DNA from: Eubacteriales Family XIII. Incertae Sedis bacterium
Lineage (GTDB): Bacteria > Bacillota > Clostridia > Peptostreptococcales > Anaerovoracaceae
Length of the DNA: 49,383 nt
Assembly: GCA_031266025.1 (NCBI GenBank)
Contig: JAISBV010000145.1
Coordinates: 1-49,383, forward strand
Direction: 5' to 3'
Positions 25,917 through 32,336 of this stretch are shown here, in pieces. The stretch's first letter is position 1. Each line of letters starts with the position of its first letter. The notes beneath the pieces were generated by a model, which was given only the letters and a program-made list of their open reading frames with translations, made no database searches and was not told the DNA's origin. A program made the position numbers and the translations under genes.

Positions 25917-26136
25917 GCGAACGACAATTCGGAAACGGATTCCGAAATACGCGCGCAACGACCTATTGTTGAAAATGGAAACCCGCAGGATATTCCCCTG
26001 CGGGCTTTCTTGCGCTCTGACAAGCCCTGCCTTTTCGTCTTTTGGTCGAAATGCTCAAGCATATAAGCCACTATTTCGCGGACGCAGCCAAGAATCGCAA
26101 AGCTCCTCCCTGAGCCAAAATTGAATTCCTGTTATT
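25917..26136. other. Short intergenic region with a terminator
   Basis: Apart from the terminator at 25982-26011, nothing was recognised here. Confidence 0.4.
25982..26011 (+). terminator. Rho-independent terminator after the LPXTG remnant
   Basis: CCCGCAGG (25982-25989) pairs with CCTGCGGG (25997-26004) around a 7-nt loop, followed by CTTTCTT. It is intact although the gene before it is broken. Confidence 0.85.
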
Positions 26137-27088
26137 TCACGACAGTTTTCTTATCATTTCTCGGCTATACCATGTCGGCACAGGTTCGTCGGATTGGTAC
26201 GCCGACTCGAATAATGTATAGAGCTTATCGTAGTTGACTTCGCGGCAGAGTATCATTTGCAATTCTGCAGTTGCAAGCGGCAGAATCTTCAAACCCTCAA
26301 CAGCCGTCTCGTAGTTCTCACCGTAGTATGGGTACGTCTTGCGGTGGCGGAAGTCACTGATTACGTTGCGATGCAGGAATGTAGAAACAAACACGCAATA
26401 AGCGTTCCTATCGCCGCTCGACAAGATATATTCGCCGAGGTGACGGCTTACGGGTTCCATCTCCATTCTCCGCTGATTTGAATTGTCCGCAAGCGTTGCT
26501 TCAATCAAAAGCGTATGTGCCGGATATGCGGCGGTCTGCGGATAGACGTACTCAATATCGGCATTACCGCCTTGCGCGTGGGTTCGCGGAAGTAAATCTG
26601 CCTCAAGGGAAAGGTTCATATACGAAAGCACATCGCCCTTGCGGTCGCTTATCAGATACCACGCAATGCCAAGAACATACTCAAAAATAGTCGGCACGTC
26701 GGCATTATTTGTGACGGTTTGACGGATAGCATTATCTTCGCGCCGTTCAAATTTGCCAAACAAATCTATCAGCGCATTACGGTCAAATTGCGCTCACCGT
26801 CAATCAACCCTATATCCACAAGTCCGCTCGTTTTCTCACGGGCATCTTTCGCCGGATTCGGCGCGTTTCCTTTGACAAAGCCGCGTTCCTGTATAAAGTG
26901 ATAATAATCTTCCTGCGCAAGTGCCCATGCGCCACCGTTGACTTTGCGGAACTCAGAAAGGAGAGATAGCTGATGCTCAATCCGCACATTAAAATCCATC
27001 GTGCGGAAACTGGTCGTGCCGAGCGACCAACAGAAACTCTTGTAAGGAAAATTCGCCACTTTGGTTGCCCATCCTTAATAGTTGACAA
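26137..27088 (-). pseudogene. Decayed AlwI-family type II restriction endonuclease
   Basis: Two frames together show the family's ends. The N-terminal part (27059-26769) has YKSFCWSLGTTSFRT, and the C-terminal part (26763-26137) has NADIEYVYP, LLIEATLADN and RRMEMEPVSRHLG, the probable nuclease core. They join out of frame near 26775-26785, where one missing base would give LTRNALIDLFGKF. Another shift is likely near 27050: MSTIKDGQPKW in one frame continues as FPYKSF in another. At about 300 residues in total it is much shorter than full AlwI-type enzymes (about 550 as I recall), so an internal deletion is likely. Known: AlwI-type enzymes are type IIS nucleases. Inferred: inactive. Confidence 0.65.
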
Positions 27089-27284
27089 TCAGCACTTCAT
27101 CCGTCGATTTTGTCTTATCCTTTGCATGGTAATTGCTGTAAAGATTGTCGTTGGTGATAAGCCGCTTATCGGTAAATGCAGATGCGACAGATCCCGTTCC
27201 CGCGAAAATACCCGCGACGGAATTAACTTCCTCACAGTTTTCGGTAACTATTGACGTGATGAACGGCAGGAACTTGTATTGTTG
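27075..27284 (-). pseudogene. Internally deleted DNA adenine methyltransferase (D12/Dam-like), partner of the nuclease remnant
   Basis: Open from 27284 to TAA at 27075, 69 codons. The first part reads YKFLPFITSIV, then IFAGTGSVASAF and LITNDNLYSNY, which are the N-terminal AdoMet-binding motif FxGxG and the following acidic strand of D12-class adenine methylases. It then jumps to STDEVLIVNY and stop, the typical C-terminus. The DPPY catalytic motif and everything between are gone, and an in-frame TAG lies just upstream, so the start is lost too. Its stop lies next to the nuclease start, as in an operon. Too short to function. Confidence 0.65.
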
Positions 27285-27364
27285 CTAATATTATAATTGA
27301 TTAAAGTGACGCTTTCAAGCCGGTAAACGTTGATTTTTCAGAAAAACGAAAATCCCGCATGATC

Positions 27365-28261
27365 TCATACGTGCGGACGCAGCCAAGAGTCATAAAGCTC
27401 CTTCCTGAGAGCGGCCGCGTCGCGGACGACGGGCAGGTTGACGGAGCGCGCCGAGGGGTCGCGCCCCGTGCCGAGGTAGCCTCTTTCAAGATCGGCCCGC
27501 GTCGCGTCGCACGCGTGCGCGCGATCCGCGAACAGGGCCTTTTCGAGCATATACACGGCCGCCGTCGCATCCCAATTGTAGAATCCGTTCAGGCCGTACA
27601 ATTCGTTCTTCTTGCCGAACCAACTCTCCGTTTTGCGGTAAATATACCCGCCGAGGGGATTGTCCGCATTCATCAAACGGTCTCTGTACTCGCCGTGATC
27701 CATATATGAGTCGAGACAATTATTGCCCGTCATTATCGAAATATTCGCGCCCGCGGTCAGAACGCGATACGACGCCTCGGGGTCTAGTGATAAATTGAGC
27801 TCGTCCATCCCCACTCCGTTCAGAAAGAGCGCTTCTGTGACGCCGCCCATCAGCACGAGCTCTTTTATATTGTCGAAGAAAGAACGGTCGATTTCGTGGG
27901 CGGCATAAAGATTCGTGAGCGAGCCCGTGGCCAATACGCTGAGCTCGCCCTTGTGCGCGTTCGCCCGATCCGCCAAAAATTCCGCCGCTTCGGAGTCGCG
28001 GCGATTCCCGCGCGCCGCGCCCTTCAGAACCGGAATATCGCTTCTGCCGAGCTCTTTCAGCATCGCTTTCGTATTCCCGTAAACCTCGTCCACGCGGCCG
28101 TTGCCGTAGGTCGTCGTAAGACCGACGAGACGAGCACGGGGCTTGCCGAGCAAGTACAGCAGCGCAAGGCCGTCGTCCGCCGGGCGTCCCGGCATACCGA
28201 ACGTGTTGTCGCAGTCAAAAATCACATGAATCCGCTCGGATTCCGCCGCCGGCTCAGCCAT
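27365..28261 (-). CDS. Nucleoside hydrolase (IUNH family)
   Basis: 298 residues from the ATG at 28261, which overlaps the upstream gene by 8 bp; a longer start at 28282 lacks a ribosome-binding site. Seen: an aspartate-rich metal site FDCDNTFGMPGRPADDG, a variant of the usual DTDPGIDD with extra residues between the first and last aspartates; LATGSLTNLY, which carries the conserved Asn; and NWDATAAVYM near the C-terminus in place of the usual HD motif. Known: the family splits the N-glycosidic bond of ribonucleosides using calcium. Last gene of the ArsS operon. Inferred: it could remove adenine from a deoxyadenosyl product of the radical SAM enzymes. Confidence 0.8.
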   Translation of the reverse strand: MAEPAAESERIHVIFDCDNTFGMPGRPADDGLALLYLLGKPRARLVGLTTTYGNGRVDEVYGNTKAMLKELGRSDIPVLKGAARGNRRDSEAAEFLADRANAHKGELSVLATGSLTNLYAAHEIDRSFFDNIKELVLMGGVTEALFLNGVGMDELNLSLDPEASYRVLTAGANISIMTGNNCLDSYMDHGEYRDRLMNADNPLGGYIYRKTESWFGKKNELYGLNGFYNWDATAAVYMLEKALFADRAHACDATRADLERGYLGTGRDPSARSVNLPVVRDAAALRKELYDSWLRPHV

Positions 28262-29297
28262 GTTCTTCGATATAGCGTTCATCCAGGATTATCTTATCCT
28301 CATTGCCCCTGCGTATGTACTTAAATCCGCAGTCAAACAGCATCTTTCGACACGCGGCCATGTCCATACCCCTGTTATCGGAGGTGTCTGCGACGTGATC
28401 CCTCGGATTGGCGCCCGTTTCGGCGGTTACGACGTTCGCGCCCGATACGTAACCGATCTCCGTGGGCTCGTGTACGCCCATATACGTCATGCTCGGCATC
28501 GTAAATGTCGCGAGCGCGACGACGGCCACGATCTGCCCCAAACGGAGATTGGAAATCTGCCCGTATTTCGCGAGCGGCGTCCCGGGAACCGGCGCCCTGC
28601 GCATGGCGGCGTGCTGCGTACAGCCTTGGTCTATGCCTATAAACATATTGTCCACAAGTTGGTCGATACTGTGTTCGGGGCCGATCGGCTCAAGACAGCT
28701 GAATATTTGAAGGCCCGCGTCCAAGGCGTTTTGCATGGTCTTCATGCGGGTTTCGGGATTCAGCGCCGTCACGTCGCCTTCCCCAATGCGGCATACGTGA
28801 TATACCCCCGTAATGCCCGCCTTCTTCATCTCCTTGAACATGTCCGCGTCGGTGTCGCCCACGTTCGACAGAAGCTGCGTCGAGCCCTTGATAAGCTTCT
28901 TCGCAACGCGCGCCTTTTCGAGTAAGAATTCCGGATCGTATTCGTGCATGGACATAAGATATATGCCATACAGGTCGTCGTCCTTGCAGAATTCCGTAAG
29001 TTTGGTTACGAACTCCTCATCGTCGATCCGCTTTTTTTGAAAAGCGGTGTGGTCGCGGCCAAAGGAACAGAAACCGCAATTGCCGGGACAGGGCGCTGTT
29101 TCAAGGCCGATCTGGCCGAGAATGATGCCTGAATTGTCATTCCCGCTCCGAACGATATGCGACGCGACCGAACGCATCATATACGCCTCCGCGGAATTTT
29201 CGTCGAACGAAAGCAGGTATGCGCAGTCCTCACGCCCCGGCGACCGGTCGGCGTAGGCCCTGTCCAGTATGGCGGCCGCCCGACTGTCGAGTTTCAT
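28254..29297 (-). CDS. BioB/HydE-like radical SAM protein
   Basis: 347 residues. Seen: cluster motif Cys70-Pro-Gly-Asn-Cys74-Gly-Phe-Cys77 followed by SFG, and a TIM-barrel of biotin-synthase type (GITGVYHVCRIGEGD, FSCLEPIGPEHS, RRAPVPGTPLA). No second Cys set clear enough for an auxiliary cluster. Start: ATG at 29297 lies 8 nt after GGAGG; the upstream ATG at 29312 overlaps that site. It follows the ArsS-like gene by 28 bp and is coupled to the nucleoside hydrolase. Exact reaction unknown; sulfur insertion, methylation of a thiol site or a carbon-skeleton change are all possible in this branch. Confidence 0.8.
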   Translation of the reverse strand: MKLDSRAAAILDRAYADRSPGREDCAYLLSFDENSAEAYMMRSVASHIVRSGNDNSGIILGQIGLETAPCPGNCGFCSFGRDHTAFQKKRIDDEEFVTKLTEFCKDDDLYGIYLMSMHEYDPEFLLEKARVAKKLIKGSTQLLSNVGDTDADMFKEMKKAGITGVYHVCRIGEGDVTALNPETRMKTMQNALDAGLQIFSCLEPIGPEHSIDQLVDNMFIGIDQGCTQHAAMRRAPVPGTPLAKYGQISNLRLGQIVAVVALATFTMPSMTYMGVHEPTEIGYVSGANVVTAETGANPRDHVADTSDNRGMDMAACRKMLFDCGFKYIRRGNEDKIILDERYIEEHG

Positions 29298-29325
29298 CAC
29301 ATCAACCTCCATTCCCGCCTGAGCC

Positions 29326-30303
29326 TTAAGCCGTCGTTCCGCCGCAGCTCGAACCCGCGCCCGCCGTGCACGCGTAGCAGTGATTGCCGAAGACGATTTC
29401 GCGTTCCGTCAATTCGGCGTCGCCCAAATCCCGGATGTTATGCGGAATATTCGCGGCAAGACCCAGAGCCAGATTGAAATCGCAGTCGTAAATCGCGCCG
29501 TCAAAGTCCACGGAAATCTGATTGCGGCACATCATGTTTTCGACGGCCGCCGGATTGAAGGCCGCCGTCAGACGGGTCATATAGCCCGTCATATTACCGC
29601 TTCTTTCGAGGAATTTGCCGAAGCGCCCTATGGGATTGTTCGTGAGCGCATACAGGTTGTTGAATGAAAGACCGTATAATTCCGAGAGCTTTTTCCTGTA
29701 TTCCGTCGTCAGCGCCTCCTGATTCGGTGGAAGAAACGCGCCGCCGGGATTGTACACGAGATTCAGCGTCGGGCCCGCGGCCTTGCCGTAGCCCAAGGCG
29801 TTCAATTCGCGCAGCACCGATACGCAGGCCGCGAAAACGCCCGTTCCGCGCTGCCTGTCGGTGTCCTTTTCCGTATAATACGGCAAAGACGCCACCAATT
29901 CCACGCCGCTTTGCGCGTAAAACTCCGGCAAATCCCTGTAGCCTTCCTCGTTCAATATGACCAAATTCGTACGTACGAGGGTGTGAAATCCCCTTTCGGC
30001 CGCGTTCTCCGCAAACCAACGAAAATGCGGATTCATCTCGGGCGCGCCGCCGGTTATGTCCAATGTCTTGAAGCGGCGCCGCTCAAAGACGTCAAGGCAG
30101 GCCGCCATAACGTCCTTGCCCATCGTCTCGACGCGGTCGGGCCGCGCCTCGACGTGGCAGTGCTTGCAGGCCAGATTGCAGCGACGGCCAATGTTTGCCT
30201 GCATGATCTCAAGGCTCGGTAACGTCATGCGAAATCCGCGGCATTCCTCCCGTTCGCCGAACGGAGGAATCGCCGCCTGCCCCGCCGAATGATTATTCTC
30301 CAT
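29326..30303 (-). CDS. arsS: ArsS-like radical SAM protein (arsenosugar biosynthesis type)
   Basis: 325 residues. Seen: radical SAM motif Cys42-Asn-Leu-Ala-Cys46-Lys-His-Cys49, DITGGAPEMNPHF soon after, then a Cys-rich C-terminal half with MMCRNQISVDFDG, YDCDFN and HCYACTAGAGSSCGG, matching the ArsS/DUF3641 family. Known: in cyanobacteria ArsS adds the 5'-deoxyadenosyl group of SAM to dimethylarsenite, the step that begins arsenosugar synthesis. It follows the AhpD-like gene by 9 bp. An ArsM methyltransferase, which would supply methylated arsenic, is not in this window. A different substrate in this organism cannot be excluded. Confidence 0.8.
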   Translation of the reverse strand: MENNHSAGQAAIPPFGEREECRGFRMTLPSLEIMQANIGRRCNLACKHCHVEARPDRVETMGKDVMAACLDVFERRRFKTLDITGGAPEMNPHFRWFAENAAERGFHTLVRTNLVILNEEGYRDLPEFYAQSGVELVASLPYYTEKDTDRQRGTGVFAACVSVLRELNALGYGKAAGPTLNLVYNPGGAFLPPNQEALTTEYRKKLSELYGLSFNNLYALTNNPIGRFGKFLERSGNMTGYMTRLTAAFNPAAVENMMCRNQISVDFDGAIYDCDFNLALGLAANIPHNIRDLGDAELTEREIVFGNHCYACTAGAGSSCGGTTA

Positions 30304-30312
30304 GCCCCGGCC

Positions 30313-30645
30313 TTAAAGTTCCAACTTACTTATGACGTTCTTCGCTTGCATACCGTGGGCCAGGGTGGCGCCGCCGCGAATAGCGGCCGCCGCGTGAACG
30401 GCCTCTATCATCTGTTCACGGTTCACGCCCATCTCAAGCAGCGCCTGCGTGTACGAGTCTATGCAGTACGGACACTGAACGGCGTGGGCGACCGCAAAGG
30501 CAATCAACGCTTTCTCCCTTGCGCTCAAAGCGCCGTCCTCGAATACCTTGCCGTAATAGGCCATGAATTTTTCCCACAGATCGGGGGCGTCCTCCCCCAT
30601 ATTGCCGAATTGCGCCAAATCATCGGGATTGTAATAGGTCTTCAT
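30313..30645 (-). CDS. AhpD-like (carboxymuconolactone decarboxylase family) protein, ArsS-associated type
   Basis: 110 residues. Seen: the helical AhpD fold with redox pair Cys58-Pro-Tyr-Cys61 followed by IDSY, and AHGMQAKNV at the end. Start: ATG at 30645 follows GAGGAG at good spacing; a longer frame reaching 30840 would run through the promoter. Known: small proteins of this kind often accompany ArsS and are annotated as peroxidase-like. First gene of the operon behind a palindromic operator. Inferred: thiol-disulfide chemistry or reduction of arsenic or peroxide species. Confidence 0.8.
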   Translation of the reverse strand: MKTYYNPDDLAQFGNMGEDAPDLWEKFMAYYGKVFEDGALSAREKALIAFAVAHAVQCPYCIDSYTQALLEMGVNREQMIEAVHAAAAIRGGATLAHGMQAKNVISKLEL

Positions 30646-30733
30646 ATACTCCTCCTCGCTTCTCGCACACACTGTCTCGCGTGCCGCCGTATGGATCGCG
30701 TCGCCTCGCGCGGGCCCTCGCCCATCCGAGACT

Positions 30734-30774
30734 TTACATATAATGTAACACATATATTGAAATGTTTCAATATA
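30734..30774 (-). promoter_or_regulatory. Palindromic operator/promoter of the ArsS operon
   Basis: TATATTGAAA-TG-TTTCAATATA (30753-30774) is a perfect 10-2-10 palindrome, and TTACAT-ATA-ATGTAA (30734-30748) is a second perfect one beside it. On the minus strand TTGAAA within the operator and TACATT 17 nt later make a plausible -35/-10. AT-rich dyads of this form are typical of ArsR/SmtB repressors, but no such gene is in the window. Confidence 0.55.
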
Positions 30775-30823
30775 AAAGTTGTCACAGTCCCGGAAAAACG
30801 GAAATCTTCTAAGTTGACATTGT

Positions 30824-30858
30824 AAACGCAACCTGCACACAGTATACCGGTTGCGTTT
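30824..30858. repeat. Inverted repeat AAACGCAACC / GGTTGCGTTT
   Basis: Perfect 10-bp arms around a 15-nt loop, about 50 bp upstream of the operator. No T-run follows on either strand. It may end transcription of the lost regulator gene downstream on the minus strand or bind a protein. Confidence 0.4.
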
Positions 30859-30904
30859 AATCCGACAAGTATACTGATGGCATTTTATGTTACAAAAACA
30901 TACT

Positions 30905-31060
30905 TTACCTTAAACCCGCGAGGTTATATCCCAAACCGGGAACGGTAAGCACATAGGCCGGACTCTTTGAATCGCCCTCAGGCTTTCGATTTAGCCGAAT
31001 GATTTGCAGAAGTTGCGGAGATGAAATACTTTCCGCGAATATATTTGAGCGGCAACAGTG
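30905..31060 (-). pseudogene. Remnant of an OmpR-family response regulator (C-terminal part)
   Basis: On the minus strand a frame ends LNRKPEGDSKSP then AYVLTVPGLGYNLAGLR and stop at 30905. This is the end of a winged-helix DNA-binding domain (pattern RLRRKxEPDPKNPRYIxTVRGVGY). Before it comes SNIFAESISSPQLLQIIRLN, where about 20 residues of the recognition region seem deleted, and there is no receiver domain. Inferred: residue of a deleted gene; not functional. Confidence 0.55.
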
Positions 31061-31097
31061 AAATTCAAAAAAATGTAACATTTAGAAAAAAACAGTA

Positions 31098-31125
31098 TTG
31101 TAATTAAATAAATTTAATGTATAAT
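31098..31125 (+). promoter_or_regulatory. Promoter of the SLH/giant-protein operon
   Basis: TTGTAA (31098-31103), 16-bp spacer, TATAAT (31120-31125). The region is very AT-rich. Transcription would start near 31132, leaving a leader of about 80 nt that contains the ribosome-binding-site hairpin. Confidence 0.6.
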
Positions 31126-31156
31126 ATTAACAATAAGGTATCCCCGCTTATTTATG

Positions 31157-31213
31157 AAAGGAGGACGCGCGGAAATTCCCGGGCGCTGTACGCCCGCCGC
31201 GCAAAAGATCATG
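31157..31213 (+). promoter_or_regulatory. Shine-Dalgarno sequence separated from ATG by a GC-rich hairpin
   Basis: AAAGGAGGA (31157-31165) is 45 nt from the ATG at 31211. Between them GCGCGG (31167-31172) pairs with CCGCGC (31197-31202) and CGGGCG (31180-31185) with CGCCCG (31191-31196), loop CTGTA, 7-nt bulge on one side. With the hairpin folded, the site and the ATG are about 10 nt apart. An ATG at 31154 in the same frame lies in front of the site and would spoil the signal peptide. Confidence 0.55.
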
Positions 31214-32269
31214 AGAAAAATACTTATTGCTATCGCGGTCGCCGCATCTGTTACAGCAGTGTCCGCCGCCGTCTTTGCCGCCGCGTTTCCGGATCTGCCC
31301 GCGAGTCACTGGGCTTACGACGCCGTTATGTCCATGGCCGAAGAGAACATTGTGAACGGTTATCCGACCGGCGATTTCAAGCCGTCGGATACCGTAACCT
31401 ACGGCGAGTTTATCAAGATGGCGCACATCGCCCGCGGCGGCGAAGAGCTTGTTTCGGACGGTGCTGCCGGCAGCGATTGGGCGCTGCCGTATCATGAAGC
31501 CGCCGTTCGGGACGGGCTGTACAGCGAACACGATATAACAAGACACGTACTTTCGCTGCCGATTCCGAGGGAGTATATGGCGCTCGTACTCTCGCGCGTT
31601 CTCGGGAACGCGGAAATAGCCGATTACGAAAAGGTGCAAGAGAAGCTTTCTGACATTACGGCGGACACGCCGCGCGAATACGACATTACGAAGGTCACGG
31701 CATACGGGCTTATCACAGGTTATCCCGACAGGACGTTCAAGCCCGCGGAGACGCTGACGAGAGCGGAGGCCGCCACCGTGATTTACAGGCTTATCAATCC
31801 GAATGAGAGACAATTGCCGGATCTTCGGCCCGCTGAGGAAAAGACGCCGCTCGAAAGACTTTCGGATGTGCCCGAATGGAATTTGAATCCTCTTCTGGTC
31901 GTTGTGCAAGCGTCGGCTTCCAAAAGACCAATCTCCGAAGTGATAGACGACGCGGTGTTCAATTCAATAGATGAACCCGTGCTTTATTACGAGATTTTCG
32001 ACGACTATCCGTACCAAATGAAAAAGGTTCTGAATTTTGTGGGAAGAGAAGTGATTGCCGTCGGGCAACAGGGCATGAAGGGTTTTTTAATCAGAAACCG
32101 CAAGGTAATAGCCAATATTGAGAGCGGGCGAACCGAAGACGGTACGGATACCGTATATGTATCGTACGGCGAAGGATACGGCTCTCAAACATATCCCGAA
32201 TTCGACTATATAGCCATAAAACCGGCAAATAAAGACGTTTTGCTTTTGATTCCGAACAATATGCGATAG
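31211..32269 (+). CDS. Secreted protein with three SLH domains
   Basis: 352 residues. Seen: signal peptide MRKILIAIAVAASV ending near VFAAAF; SLH-like repeats near 24-75 (FPDLPASHWAYDAV, NGYPTGDFKPSD), 85-135 (degenerate) and 150-205 (TGYPDRTFKPAETLTRAEA); then a C-terminal domain of about 150 residues I do not recognise, rich in acidic residues and ending with LLLIPNNMR. Known: three SLH units bind the pyruvylated wall polymer. It lies 64 bp before the giant secreted protein with no terminator between, probably in one operon. Inferred: wall anchor or scaffold for that protein. Start choice is explained under the hairpin entry. Confidence 0.8.
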   Translation: MRKILIAIAVAASVTAVSAAVFAAAFPDLPASHWAYDAVMSMAEENIVNGYPTGDFKPSDTVTYGEFIKMAHIARGGEELVSDGAAGSDWALPYHEAAVRDGLYSEHDITRHVLSLPIPREYMALVLSRVLGNAEIADYEKVQEKLSDITADTPREYDITKVTAYGLITGYPDRTFKPAETLTRAEAATVIYRLINPNERQLPDLRPAEEKTPLERLSDVPEWNLNPLLVVVQASASKRPISEVIDDAVFNSIDEPVLYYEIFDDYPYQMKKVLNFVGREVIAVGQQGMKGFLIRNRKVIANIESGRTEDGTDTVYVSYGEGYGSQTYPEFDYIAIKPANKDVLLLIPNNMR

Positions 32270-32283
32270 TTTACAGGTTTGCG

Positions 32284-32336
32284 AAAGGAGGATGACGCGG
32301 GCGCGCCGGAAGGCGCTTGCCGCGCGCAGTACAATG
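32284..32336 (+). promoter_or_regulatory. Second Shine-Dalgarno / hairpin / ATG arrangement
   Basis: AAAGGAGGA (32284-32292) touches an ATG at 32292 that is too close to be used. The next in-frame ATG, at 32334, is 41 nt away and starts a proper signal peptide. Between them GCGCC (32303-32307), a GGAA tetraloop and GGCGC (32312-32316) form a tight stem, with GCGG (32297-32300) and CCGC (32320-32323) outside. The layout repeats that at 31157-31213. Confidence 0.5.

Noticed and set aside
26810-27088. Separate small gene starting at 27088
   Set aside because: After its first 11 residues it becomes a frameshifted shadow of the nuclease N-terminus, so it is better read as part of the nuclease pseudogene.
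27059-27284. Intact small methylase-like gene
   Set aside because: It lacks the catalytic DPPY region and a start codon; the joined ends point to an internal deletion.
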